64,000 nt of DNA from CAWAYH01 sp963786195 (GTDB lineage Bacteria > Acidobacteriota > Vicinamibacteria > Vicinamibacterales > 2-12-FULL-66-21), in assembly GCA_963786195.1 (NCBI GenBank), contig CAWAYH010000009.1:186001-250000 (forward strand), read 5' to 3'. Below, one piece after another: positions 19,204 through 27,856 of this stretch. Position numbers and translations under genes: made by a program. How positions within the stretch are numbered: the stretch's first letter is position 1; each line of letters opens with the position of its first letter. The notes under the pieces are model-generated. The model was not told the origin of the DNA and searched no databases. It saw only the letters and a program-made list of their open reading frames with translations.

Positions 19204-20394
19204 TCACCGGTTGGCGAGCACCAGCACCCGGGCCGCGGACTTGACGCCTGTCAGGCGATCACTGCTCTTCATCTGATGGCGGAGCGTCGGGAAATCGCTG
19301 GTCAGGACCTCCCCGAACGCTCCGGTGGCCATCTCCCGGATGGCCGGATTCCCATCGGACATGGCCCCCTCGAGGACCTTCCGGGCCGCCTCAGGGTCGT
19401 GAGGCGCCAGTAGGCGGGCCGCGTTGACCCGCACTTCGGGCTCGGACGCCGCCGTCAAGCGCCGCACCTGATCGAGCCAGAGCCCGTCCGGCCGGGATGC
19501 CATGGCCTGGGCGGCCATCAAGCGGCTCAGGGCCACGTCTGCCTGCGCCAGGTCCTGGAGGATCTGGAGCCCGCTCATGTCGTTGAGCCCATAGAGGGCG
19601 CCGGCAGCCTTCAGGCGCACGTATGAGGCCTGATCCGCGAGCATCGGCTTGATGGTCGCAATGAGATCGTACCGGCTGCCCAGCTTGCCCAGGGCTTCGA
19701 CCGCCGCGCCGCGAATCTCGGGCTGGGAGTGTTTGAGGCCCGCCGTCAGGGGCGCAATCGCGGCTTTGCTTCCGCTCTCCGCGAGCGCTTCCATGATGGT
19801 CATCGCGTTTCCCGTCCCGTTGTTCAGGTTTGCGATGAGCGTCGCAACCGCTTTCGCATTCCCCATCGACGCGAGCGCTCGTTGTTCGGCAATCCCGCCC
19901 TCATCGGCGGCCTTCGACAGCGTCGCAATCGCCTCCACATCGCCGTCGGCTGCGAGGGCGCGGAGGGCCTCGAGCCGGGCCGGTGAATTTCGCGATTCGG
20001 CTGCCGCCTCCCGCAGCAGCGCATGCGCAATCCGTCGCAGCAACGCCGGCTCTTCCACCGTCCGTTGACCCAGCCAACGCTCGTACTGCGCGAGGCCTGC
20101 CTGTGAGCCGCCTCTCGCGATAGCCACTTCCACGGCGAGACTCAACGCCGCCACGCTTCGGGGATACGCAGCGAGCACCTTCGCTGCGCGCACGCCCGCG
20201 TCCGCGGAGAGGCCCTGCGCGAGCAGCGCCCATCCCTGCGCGATCATGGTCGCTTCCTCGACGCCCATCGCGCCGGGCGTCGTCTGCACGGCAGAGGGCG
20301 CCTGGCGCGGCTGTTGAGCTGACGTGAGGGCGGCCAGCAGCGCAGCGATCACGACGGCGAAGACTGAACTCCTCAATCCCATGGACATGAACAT
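19204..20394 (-). CDS. Secreted HEAT-repeat protein
   Basis: A 396-residue protein with a signal peptide (hydrophobic run ending 'LAALTSAQQ'). Residues ~150-390 form repeated helical pairs of HEAT/PBS-lyase type, for example 'EIRGAAVEALGKLGSRYDL', 'SYVRLKAAGALYGLNDMSG' and 'PEVRVNAARLLAPHDPEAA'. These make a protein-binding superhelix, expected in the periplasm. The N-terminal part (residues 40-130) looks like TPR-type helices. Three in-frame ATGs lie at the start; the first is used. A similar HEAT protein occurs at 52832. No enzymatic motif is visible. Confidence 0.75.
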   Translation of the reverse strand: MFMSMGLRSSVFAVVIAALLAALTSAQQPRQAPSAVQTTPGAMGVEEATMIAQGWALLAQGLSADAGVRAAKVLAAYPRSVAALSLAVEVAIARGGSQAGLAQYERWLGQRTVEEPALLRRIAHALLREAAAESRNSPARLEALRALAADGDVEAIATLSKAADEGGIAEQRALASMGNAKAVATLIANLNNGTGNAMTIMEALAESGSKAAIAPLTAGLKHSQPEIRGAAVEALGKLGSRYDLIATIKPMLADQASYVRLKAAGALYGLNDMSGLQILQDLAQADVALSRLMAAQAMASRPDGLWLDQVRRLTAASEPEVRVNAARLLAPHDPEAARKVLEGAMSDGNPAIREMATGAFGEVLTSDFPTLRHQMKSSDRLTGVKSAARVLVLANR

Positions 20395-20440
20395 ACTGAC
20401 GACGACAAACGCGCGGCGGCTCGAATTTTTCGAGATCGGC

Positions 20441-21256
20441 TCAGCGCGAGCTGCCGAGGACGCTGTGCGATTGCATCACCGCCTCGACGCCACCGGCCGT
20501 GAGCTGACGGTAGTTGCGCGGCCGCTGCCGGCGATCGGTCCACCGCAGCCTGTACAGGTCCCACAACTGCACGAGGTAGCCGGCCGCCTCCCTCAGGCTC
20601 ATCTTGGTCTCACCAAGCTCCCGATCGTCGAATTGATACGGCAGCTCCACCAGCCGTCGAGGCCACGCACGAACGAGGAGTTCCAGGCAGATCTTGAACC
20701 CGCCGGCCTGGATCGTGACGCTGCGGGCGATGTCTCGTTTGATGAGAAAAAACCCGGACGCGGCGTCGCGAATGGGCGTGAGCGGACGCGCCAGGACGCA
20801 GGCGGCTCGTGAGAGCACCTGGCGGTGCCAGGGCCAGTTGGGCGTCGTCCCGCCCGGGACGTACCGGCTGGCGACCACGAGGTCCGCGTCGGTCGCCCTG
20901 AACGTGGCGAACATCCGGGGTACCTGCGCCGGCGGGTGGCTGAAGTCCGCGTCCATGACCCCGACGATGTCAGCCGACGCCACGGCAAAACCAGCCACCA
21001 CCGCGGTGCCGAGCCCCAGCTTGCCCGAACGATGAATGACGCGAAGGCGATGCTTCCTCGCGAGCTCGTCGGCCACCACCCCCGTGCCGTCCGGGGAATT
21101 GTCGTCCACAATGACGAGTTCCAGCCGAAGTCCATGCGACGCGCAGGCGGCGAACAGCGCCTCGGTGAGCTCTTCAATCCTGTCGCGCTCGTTGTAGGTC
21201 GGCACGACCATCGTCAGGTCCGGCGTGGCATCGACCGCCGGCGACTCGGAATTCAC
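20441..21256 (-). CDS. GT2 glycosyltransferase (dolichyl/polyprenyl-phosphate sugar synthase-like)
   Basis: A 271-residue GT-A enzyme. 'MVVPTYNERDRIEEL' opens the nucleotide-binding domain, 'VIVDDNSPDGTG' and 'DIVGVMDADFSHPP' carry the DxD metal site, and 'SGFFLIKRD' and 'ELPYQFDDRELGETKMS' match the Dpm1-like family. There are no C-terminal membrane helices. It would make polyprenyl-phosphate-mannose or -glucose, the donor needed by the GT-C enzymes in this window. It starts at GTG 21256, divergently from the next gene, with a -10-like TATAGT only six bases upstream, suggesting a leaderless transcript. Confidence 0.86.
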   Translation of the reverse strand: MNSESPAVDATPDLTMVVPTYNERDRIEELTEALFAACASHGLRLELVIVDDNSPDGTGVVADELARKHRLRVIHRSGKLGLGTAVVAGFAVASADIVGVMDADFSHPPAQVPRMFATFRATDADLVVASRYVPGGTTPNWPWHRQVLSRAACVLARPLTPIRDAASGFFLIKRDIARSVTIQAGGFKICLELLVRAWPRRLVELPYQFDDRELGETKMSLREAAGYLVQLWDLYRLRWTDRRQRPRNYRQLTAGGVEAVMQSHSVLGSSR

Positions 21257-21262
21257 CCACGT

Positions 21263-21270
21263 ACTATAAT
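21263..21270. promoter_or_regulatory. Overlapping divergent -10 elements
   Basis: The eight bases ACTATAAT contain TATAAT (21265-21270) on the plus strand for the gene at 21292 and TATAGT on the minus strand for the GT2 gene at 21256. The intergenic gap is only 35 bases. No strong -35 boxes are seen. Confidence 0.4.
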
Positions 21271-21291
21271 TCGATCAGCGATTCAGCCCCA

Positions 21292-23007
21292 ATGTCCGAT
21301 GGCCTCACAGCCCGCCGATTCGTCTCGCTGCTCGCGCTCATCGTCGTGCTGGCCGCTCTCCTGCGCGGGATCTTCCCCACCGCCGATCCCCCGTGGCGCG
21401 CCACGGTCGGCGTCGTGTGGCATGACGAGGGCGCCTGGACGCACAACGCGCGGAACAGGGCGCTGTACGGCGCATGGTCGCTGGACGCGTGGAACCCGAT
21501 GTACATCGCTCCGGTGTTCACCGGGCTCGAGTACCTCTCGTTCGCGACGTTCGGCGTCGGGACCTGGCAGGCGCGGCTGGTTTCGGAGCTGGCGGGTCTG
21601 GCGTCGGTCGTGCTGCTCGCGCTGGGCATCCGCCGCATCGCCGGAAGCGAGGCGGGGATCATCGCCGGCGCGCTGCTGGCCACGAACTACGTGTACGTGA
21701 TGTACAACCGCGCGGCGCTGATGGAAGCCTCGATGGTCGCCTTCATGGTGGCGGCCTGGTATTGCTACGTGCGTGCCGGGGAAAAGGCCTGGTGGGGGTG
21801 GCTGGCCGCGGCGTGCGCGCTGCTGGCGTTCTTCACCAAGGCGGCCGCCGCGTTTTTCGTGGTCGCGCTCGGCGTCGACGCGCTGGTCAGCGTGCTGCGT
21901 CCCTCATCGGCGGCGAACAGAGCTGCGGGACGGGCCACGTTGATCGGACTCGTCGTCTGCGGTGTCGCGGCGCTCGCCTTGTTCATCCTGCCCAGCTGGA
22001 CGGAGTACCGCTTCTACAACTGGCAGATGTCGGTGACCCGAAAACCGAGCTACACCGCCAAGGCGCTGCTCGATCGCCTCACCTGGTTTCCGATCAACCA
22101 CGACGTCTTCACCCGCATGTGGTTCGTCGTCCTCCTGGCCATCGCGGGCTTCATGGGGATGCTGGCGCGCATCCATCGCGTGGCGTCAGGCGAGCGGCTC
22201 CTGGTGTTGTGGGTCGGGCTTGGCGTGTTCGAGCTGCTGCTGCACGACGTCGGCAACGAACGCCGCTTTCTTTTTCTGATTCCCGCGTTCGTGGCGATCT
22301 GCGCGATCGTCCTGGGTCGCGACCGGCGGCTCCTCCCTCTCGATCTCGCCGACATCGACCGTCGCGCTGCGCTGCTGTTGTTACCGGCGGCGGGTTACGT
22401 CCTGTACGTGGCCGCGGGATCGATGGTTCGCCTCGTGTCGATTTATGAGGTGAGGCCCGGCGTGCGACTGGGAGCGGCGGTCGCGGCGATCGCGCTGATC
22501 CTGATCGCCGCGACCTGGCCTCGATTGCCGCGCCGTCTCGCTCGCGAGCAATGGACGCCGCTGGCCGGGCTCCTCCTGGCGGCCCTCGTCTCAGCCGGTC
22601 AACTTGCACAGTTCGTGCAGTGGGCGGCAGGCCGCACCTACAAGAATTACCTGGCGTCGGTCGAGCTCGGGACCATCCTGCCGCCAGGCACGCTCGTCCA
22701 TGGCAAGCTGGCGAACGGCTTCGCGCTCGAGAACAGGATCCGCCCCGTGTTCGTCGGCGATCACTTCGGGAACTACGACGACCGCAACCGGCGTGACGAT
22801 GTGCGGTATATTCTGACCTACGTTTCTCCGTACGTTGGGTACGAGGGGCGAGTCATTCGTGACGTGGTCGAGGCCTACCCGAATCGCAGCATCATCAGGA
22901 CGTTCGAGGTCGCGGAATCCACCAGAGGAGATGACCGGGCGGCTCTCATCGACAAGTTCGGCGGGGTGTCGGCGGGAGCCAGCAGGATAGGGCGTGCGCA
23001 GGATTGA
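21292..23007 (+). CDS. GT39-like membrane glycosyltransferase
   Basis: A 571-residue multi-pass protein. The first loop reads 'VGVVWHDEGAWTHNARN', with the Asp-Glu pair of the GT39/ArnT superfamily, and 'MYIAPVFTGLEYLSF' follows. Ten or more helices precede a ~110-residue soluble C-terminus ('GTILPPGTLVHGKLANGFAL'). It is divergent from a Dpm1-like enzyme that could make its lipid-phosphate sugar donor, a strong functional pairing. The stop overlaps the next gene's start by 14 bases. Confidence 0.78.
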   Translation: MSDGLTARRFVSLLALIVVLAALLRGIFPTADPPWRATVGVVWHDEGAWTHNARNRALYGAWSLDAWNPMYIAPVFTGLEYLSFATFGVGTWQARLVSELAGLASVVLLALGIRRIAGSEAGIIAGALLATNYVYVMYNRAALMEASMVAFMVAAWYCYVRAGEKAWWGWLAAACALLAFFTKAAAAFFVVALGVDALVSVLRPSSAANRAAGRATLIGLVVCGVAALALFILPSWTEYRFYNWQMSVTRKPSYTAKALLDRLTWFPINHDVFTRMWFVVLLAIAGFMGMLARIHRVASGERLLVLWVGLGVFELLLHDVGNERRFLFLIPAFVAICAIVLGRDRRLLPLDLADIDRRAALLLLPAAGYVLYVAAGSMVRLVSIYEVRPGVRLGAAVAAIALILIAATWPRLPRRLAREQWTPLAGLLLAALVSAGQLAQFVQWAAGRTYKNYLASVELGTILPPGTLVHGKLANGFALENRIRPVFVGDHFGNYDDRNRRDDVRYILTYVSPYVGYEGRVIRDVVEAYPNRSIIRTFEVAESTRGDDRAALIDKFGGVSAGASRIGRAQD

Positions 23008-23830
23008 CGACGGCGCGATCAAAGCGCACGCCGATCTTCGGTTCCGTTCGGAGTACGACTACGCACTGTTCGAGTACTACCGCAGCGCCAAAGTCGTCGC
23101 ATTCCTGGAGAGGGCGGGCGTGAGCATTCACGGCCGCGTCCTGGATGCGGGCTGCGGTGGCGGCGGCATGCCGCTCTCGCTCGCCGAAGAAACCGCATTC
23201 GTGGTGGGGATCGATCCGGCCGATCGCTTTCAGGACGCCGGCGTACGCCTCGGCCGCGAGCGGGCGCTCGTCAACCTGCAGTTCGCGCTCGCTGACGGCA
23301 TGTATCTGCCGTTCCGCGAAGGGACGTTCGATCTCGTCCTGTCGCACGCCGTCATCGAGCATGTCGCCGACGCGCCGTTGTACCTGCGGGAGTGCGCACG
23401 CGTTCTTGCGTCGGGTGGACACGTTTACCTGTCCACCGCGCCGTATCTGTCATTTGCCGGCGCGCATCTGCCGCGGCTGAAGGTGCAGGTGCCGCTGCAC
23501 CTGCTGATCGGACGCCGCGCAGCATTCGCCACGTTCCGGTTTCTCGCGCGCCACGCTGCCTGGACGTTGAAGGAACCCGCGAACGAGAATTCGTTCATCA
23601 AGGCGGCCCGGCGGGGAGAGATCAAGCACGACGATCTGCTCGAGAAGGTCCGCGTGTCGCGCCTCCGCCGCCAGATCTCGGACGCGGGCCTGCGGATCGT
23701 GCGCGAGGAACTGCACGTGACGGCGACGGTCAGACGGCTGCCTGCCGCCGTCGCGACATGGCTGCGCGACAGCGCGCTGACGCAGGACGTGCTCGTCAGC
23801 AATATGGAGTATGTACTGACGCGACGATAG
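22994..23830 (+). CDS. Class I SAM-dependent methyltransferase
   Basis: A 278-residue protein with motif I 'VLDAGCGGGGMPLSLAEE' near residue 48, 'VVGIDPAD' (motif II acidic residue), 'LVLSHAVIEHV' and 'ARVLASGGHVYLSTAPY'. The rest includes a hydrophobic segment around residues 165-195. It starts at GTG 22994 inside the upstream gene's end, implying translational coupling with the GT39-like protein. It likely methylates a glycan or lipid; unlike the methyltransferase at 10352 it carries an extended C-terminal arm. Confidence 0.82.
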   Translation: MRRIDDGAIKAHADLRFRSEYDYALFEYYRSAKVVAFLERAGVSIHGRVLDAGCGGGGMPLSLAEETAFVVGIDPADRFQDAGVRLGRERALVNLQFALADGMYLPFREGTFDLVLSHAVIEHVADAPLYLRECARVLASGGHVYLSTAPYLSFAGAHLPRLKVQVPLHLLIGRRAAFATFRFLARHAAWTLKEPANENSFIKAARRGEIKHDDLLEKVRVSRLRRQISDAGLRIVREELHVTATVRRLPAAVATWLRDSALTQDVLVSNMEYVLTRR

Positions 23831-23831
23831 A

Positions 23832-23990
23832 GAACGGTGCACGGTGCACCGTGCAGGGTGCAGGGTGCGGTGCTGTGCACGGTGCTGGGTGCGGGCGCGA
23901 TGCGTAAAACGTAACCTGCATAGAGCGGCATGAATGCACCTGCACGAGCGCCGCACGCGTGCACGCTGCACCGTGCACCGTGCACCGTTC
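23832..23990. repeat. GGTGCACC-type array with 30-bp inverted arms
   Basis: The left arm 23832-23861 and right arm 23961-23990 are inverted copies matching at 28 of 30 bases; the space between holds further GGTGC/GCACC units. The array occupies the gap between the methyltransferase and GNAT genes and could form a long hairpin in RNA or single-stranded DNA. Confidence 0.85.
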
Positions 23991-24002
23991 AGGGTTTTAG
24001 AC

Positions 24003-25046
24003 TTGGCAGACATCGACCGATATCGCACTGACGATCGGCGCGTCCTGGACGCGTTGTATCGACGTGTGTTCGGTCATGATGCGGCGGAAGCCAGCCGCTT
24101 GCGCTGGGACTGGCAGTACCGCCGCAACCCGAACAACCGTGCCGGGGAGCCCGAGATCTGGATCGCGCGCGAGGGACCGGCCATCGTCGGGCAGTACGCG
24201 ACGATGCCCGTGCAGCTGACGGTTGGGGGACGTCAGGTGCGCGGCTCGTGGGGTATGGACGTCATGGTCGCACCCGAGCGTCAGCGGCAGGGACTGGGCG
24301 AGGTCCTCTTCCGGACGTGGGACCGCAACGTCGAGGCGTCGCTCGGGCTCGGGTTGTCCGAATCGTCGCACCGGCTGTTCCACAAGCTGCGGTGGCCCGA
24401 CGTCGGGCCCCTGCCCTGCCTGGTGAAGCCGCTGACACGGCGTGCGCTCCGCGTGCCCGACTGGCCAGAACCGATCAACCGCATCGTCTCGGTCGTCACC
24501 CTGCCGGTCGTCAAGATCGTGTCGCGCACGCGGCCGCTCGGCGCCGAGGTGCGGCTCATCGATCGGTTCGACGAGAGCTTCACGGCGCTGTGGGAATCGC
24601 TCGCGTCGCGCTTCGACTTCGGGGTGCGACGCGATGCGCCGTATCTGAACTGGAAGTTCGTGTCGGCGCCGCACGTCCGATACCGCATCGTGGCGCTCCG
24701 GCGCGAGGATCGCAACGTCGGCTATGCCGTGTACCGGCATCTACGCGAACCCCGCGGCCGCGTGACGCTGCTCGTGGACTTCCTGGTGGATCCGGAAGAT
24801 GAAGCGGGCCTGCAAACGCTCCTCGCCTGGATCGATCGCGAAGCCCGCCAGGCGGACTCCGACAAGATCCGAACGTTTGCGATGCACGCCGGGTTCAAAC
24901 GCCTGCTGAAGCGCGCGGGATACTTTCAGGTCAAGTCGACCGTGCAGTTCGTGGCGAAGGTGAACGGCTTCGAGGTCGGGCCTTCCTTCTACGACGACAC
25001 CAACCGCTGGCACGTCACCATTGGGGATTCGGATCAGGACCGGTGA
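24003..25046 (+). CDS. GNAT-family N-acetyltransferase-like protein
   Basis: About 347 residues. The acetyl-CoA loop is 'VMVAPERQRQGLGEVLF' (RxxGxG/A-type) near residue 90, in a GNAT fold starting 'ADIDRYRTDDRRVLDALYRR'. A second half ('LNWKFVSAPHVRYRIVALRR') resembles double-GNAT/FemX-like proteins found in glycan clusters. The ORF extends to ATG 23934, but those 23 codons are the repeat arm, so TTG 24003 is preferred; this is uncertain. It would acetylate or acylate an amino sugar. Its stop overlaps the next gene. Confidence 0.7.
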   Translation: MADIDRYRTDDRRVLDALYRRVFGHDAAEASRLRWDWQYRRNPNNRAGEPEIWIAREGPAIVGQYATMPVQLTVGGRQVRGSWGMDVMVAPERQRQGLGEVLFRTWDRNVEASLGLGLSESSHRLFHKLRWPDVGPLPCLVKPLTRRALRVPDWPEPINRIVSVVTLPVVKIVSRTRPLGAEVRLIDRFDESFTALWESLASRFDFGVRRDAPYLNWKFVSAPHVRYRIVALRREDRNVGYAVYRHLREPRGRVTLLVDFLVDPEDEAGLQTLLAWIDREARQADSDKIRTFAMHAGFKRLLKRAGYFQVKSTVQFVAKVNGFEVGPSFYDDTNRWHVTIGDSDQDR

Positions 25047-26023
25047 TGGCTCAGGACGCCCGTCTGCATCTCCTCGTCGGCATCGACACCGAGGGCGACA
25101 ATCAGTGGGACGCGGCGGCTCGTCTGCATCAGCGCTTCGAGAACATCTACGCGCTGCCGCGGCTGCACGACCTGTTTTCCCGCTTCGGCGTGCGGCCCAC
25201 GTACGTCATCACGTATCCCGTCGCGACGGACCCGAGATCGGCGGAGGTGCTGCGCGCGCTGCTGGCAACAGGCCACTGTGAAATCGGCGCGCACCACCAC
25301 GTGTGGGAAACCCCACCGTGCACGGCGGAGGACATCGAGCGGCATGCGTATGCCTCGACGCTCCCCGGGCGCCAGTTCGGCGATCAGCTTGCCAGCCTGA
25401 CACGGGCGATCGCCGACGCCGTGGGCGTCCGCCCCGTGTCGTATCGATCCGGCCGGTTCGGCTTCTCGTCGAGCCACGTGTCAGCGCTCGAGCAACAGGG
25501 CTATCTCGTGGAATCAAGCGTCGCGCCGCTCTTCTACGAAGCGCACAAGGGCGGACCCGAGTTCGTCGAGGCCCCGCTGACGCCGTACTTCCTGGCGTAC
25601 GACAACGCCACGAGGCCCGGCAGCAGTCAGCTCCTGGAGATACCCGTCTCGGCCGCGTTGAACCGGAGGCTGCCCGCGGCGCTTCGGCACGCATACGCAC
25701 GCGTTCCCCGACCGTACATGACCAAGCGGGTGCTCCGGGCGCTGGGGTTGCTCCGGATGCGATGGCTGCGGCCGTCGTACTCGTCGCTCGAGGATATGAA
25801 AGCGCTGGCGCGCGATCTGGCCCGCGCCGGCGAGCCCGTGCTCAACCTCATCTTTCATTCGAGCGAGGCACTCGTCGGTGGCAGCCCGTACAATCGCACG
25901 CAGGCGGAGCTGGATGGCTTCCTGGATCGACTGGAGAGATTTCTCACGTACGCGACCGGCGATCTTCGGGCCGAACCCGTCACGTTCGCGGAGTTTCGCT
26001 CGCGCTACGGATTGACATCATGA
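25046..26023 (+). CDS. Polysaccharide deacetylase-like protein
   Basis: A 325-residue protein of the NodB/carbohydrate esterase 4-like fold. 'LLVGIDTEGDNQWD' carries the metal-ligand Asp near residue 12, 'GHCEIGAHHHVWETPP' supplies the His residues, and 'RSGRFGFSS' and 'NLIFHSSE' are later active-site strands. It has no signal peptide, so it may act on a lipid-linked intermediate inside the cell. ATG 25046 overlaps the GNAT stop, and its own stop overlaps the following ATG, forming one operon. Confidence 0.78.
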   Translation: MAQDARLHLLVGIDTEGDNQWDAAARLHQRFENIYALPRLHDLFSRFGVRPTYVITYPVATDPRSAEVLRALLATGHCEIGAHHHVWETPPCTAEDIERHAYASTLPGRQFGDQLASLTRAIADAVGVRPVSYRSGRFGFSSSHVSALEQQGYLVESSVAPLFYEAHKGGPEFVEAPLTPYFLAYDNATRPGSSQLLEIPVSAALNRRLPAALRHAYARVPRPYMTKRVLRALGLLRMRWLRPSYSSLEDMKALARDLARAGEPVLNLIFHSSEALVGGSPYNRTQAELDGFLDRLERFLTYATGDLRAEPVTFAEFRSRYGLTS

Positions 26024-26484
26024 CCGGACGAGTCACACGTGCGCTGGTGTTCGGCTCGCTGGCCGTCGGCGTCCTTGACGGCCTCGATGCCATCGTGTTC
26101 TTCGGTCTCAGGGGGGTCCCGGCGATCAGGGTCCTGCAGAGCATTGCCTCCGGCCTGCTCGGGCGATCCTCTTACCAGGGCGGCGTGGCAACCGCGGTAC
26201 TCGGCACGCTCATCCACTTCTTCATCGCCACGGTCGTAGTCACGACGTACTATCTCGTCAGCCGCCGGTGGGTGGACCTCGCCCGGCGGCCGCAAATTTA
26301 TCTCTATGGTCCGCTCTACGGGCTCGTCGTCTACGTGGTCATGAACTTCGTCGTGATTCCGCTGTCGGCGATCGGTTCGGCAGGAGCGCGACCCTGGCCG
26401 GTACTGATCAACGGCCTGCTGATTCATGCCCTGGGGGTCGGACTGCCGAGCGCGCTCGCCGCGCACGCCGCGAGCCGCAACTGA
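26020..26484 (+). CDS. Small four-helix membrane protein, unknown function
   Basis: A 154-residue protein with about four hydrophobic segments: 'ALVFGSLAVGVLDGLDAIVF', 'AVLGTLIHFFIATVVVTTYY', 'YGPLYGLVVYVVMNFVVIPL' and 'LINGLLIHALGVGLPSALAA'. It resembles small uncharacterised membrane proteins, but no family name is assignable by eye. The ATG overlaps the deacetylase stop (ATGA), so it is co-translated with it. Confidence 0.65.
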   Translation: MTGRVTRALVFGSLAVGVLDGLDAIVFFGLRGVPAIRVLQSIASGLLGRSSYQGGVATAVLGTLIHFFIATVVVTTYYLVSRRWVDLARRPQIYLYGPLYGLVVYVVMNFVVIPLSAIGSAGARPWPVLINGLLIHALGVGLPSALAAHAASRN

Positions 26485-26534
26485 CGGCGCTGGACTACAA
26501 GGCTTTCTCATGAACCTGTCGCTCGTTCACGATG

Positions 26535-26655
26535 CGAGCGAGCACCGCGAGCGAGCCACGCGACCGGCCCGCCTTCGCGCCGGAGGCGCTTCGGCGAGGT
26601 CTCGCCGGAGCTTTAGCGTAGGCGGAAGCGCGCCGGCGAAGCGGCGCGCGAGAGA
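26535..26655. repeat. GC-rich REP-like region with several imperfect palindromes
   Basis: The stretch contains GCGCCGGAGGCGCTTCGGCG, TCTCGCCGGAGCTTTAGCGT and GCGCGCCGGCGAAGCGGCGC elements, each a small imperfect palindrome. It resembles dispersed extragenic palindromes of GC-rich bacteria. No ORF with a real product is seen. Confidence 0.6.
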
Positions 26656-26669
26656 GCGTGTCGGGGAGT

Positions 26670-26690
26670 CCGAGGGGCGAAGCCCCTCGG
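26670..26690. repeat. REP-like palindrome CCGAGGGGC-gaa-GCCCCTCGG, copy 1
   Basis: A perfect 9-bp stem with a 3-base loop, followed by ATAGACTAAG. The same element with near-identical flank occurs at 33992-34012. It lies just before the TTG start of the GT4 gene. Confidence 0.85.
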
Positions 26691-26705
26691 ATAGACTAAG
26701 CCGAT

Positions 26706-27856
26706 TTGCGAATTCTCCACATCACCCCGCATCTGCCGCCCGATCAGGCCGCGAACGCTTTGCTGCCCTGGCAGCTCGGGACATGGGCGCGAGAGGCAGG
26801 AGACGATGTCGAGTACCTGTCGCATCCACCGCGAGCCGGCGGGGTGACGCCGCTTCCGGGGCCGGTCGTCTGGGTGCCCCGCCGCTCGGACAGCTTCGTC
26901 GATCGGACGCTGCGCCTTGGCGCGATCGCGAACGTGCCGTTGATCTACCGGGCGCTCGAGCCCGTCCTCGACCGGGTCGACATCGTCCACGCACACAGCA
27001 ACGGCCTGCTGTCGGAGCTTGGCGTGCTGCTGGCGCGGCGGCGCGGGAAGCCCGTCGTCCTGACGCTCTACGGGACCGAGATCTGGCACTATGGCCCGAA
27101 GCGACTCGGACCCGATCTGTTCACGCGCGCCTATCGCGCGGCGACGGCAGTGACGTTCTACAGCGAGCGGCTGCTCAGCCGCGCGCGCGAGCTGGGCCTG
27201 TCGCGCCGCGACCTCCACGCGGTCTACCCACCGGTCGGCGCGGCTTTTGCGTGGCGGGATGACCGGGCGGTGGCCGTCGCGCGCGAATCGCTCGGCTTGA
27301 CGAACCGTCACGTGCTGCTCAACGTAAAGCGGCTGCACCCGCTGGCCGGCCAGCGTTTCGTCATCGAAGCCATGAACGAAGTCATCCGCACGCACCCCGA
27401 TACGCGCCTGGTGATCTGCGGCACGGGTGCGCTGCTCGAAGAGCTGAAGGCGTGCGCGCGGGGGGCGGGGGTCGAACGGCACGTCACCTTCGCGGGTCTC
27501 GTGGACAACACGCTCATCGCTCAGGTACCTGTTCGGCGGCTGACCTGTTCGTGCTGCCGTCGATTCTGGAAGCGCTGCCGACCGTCGCGGTCGAGGCGCT
27601 CGCGTGCGGGACGCCCGTCATCTCGGCGGACAACCCGGGCGGGGTGGAGCTGAACGATCTCTTCGGCCGGGACGTCTCGCTGGTCCCGCGCGAGCAGCCT
27701 CTGCCGCTCGCTCGCGCAATCGTCGAGTTCCTCACACACAAACGGCGGACGTCCCCGTTGACCCGCGAAACACTCGAGCGCGAATTTCGTCCAGCCGCGG
27801 TGGCGGCGCGCTATCGCGCCATCTACGACGGCGTCACGGCCGGCACCCACGTATGA
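26706..27856 (+). CDS. GT4-family glycosyltransferase, frameshifted
   Basis: A ~380-residue GT-B enzyme starting at TTG 26706 ('MRILHITPHLPPDQAA'). 'VDIVHAHSNGLLSELGVLL', 'LTLYGTEIWHYG' and 'VLLNVKRLHPLAGQ' are typical. Around 27522-27530 two single-base insertions change CAGTACCTGTC to CAGGTACCTGTTC; afterwards it reads 'SAADLFVLPSILEALPTVAV' and 'EALACGTPVISADNPGG', the donor-binding EX7E region of GT4. With the insertions removed the protein is intact. It transfers a sugar from a nucleotide donor in the cytoplasm. The stop overlaps the next ATG. Confidence 0.84.
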
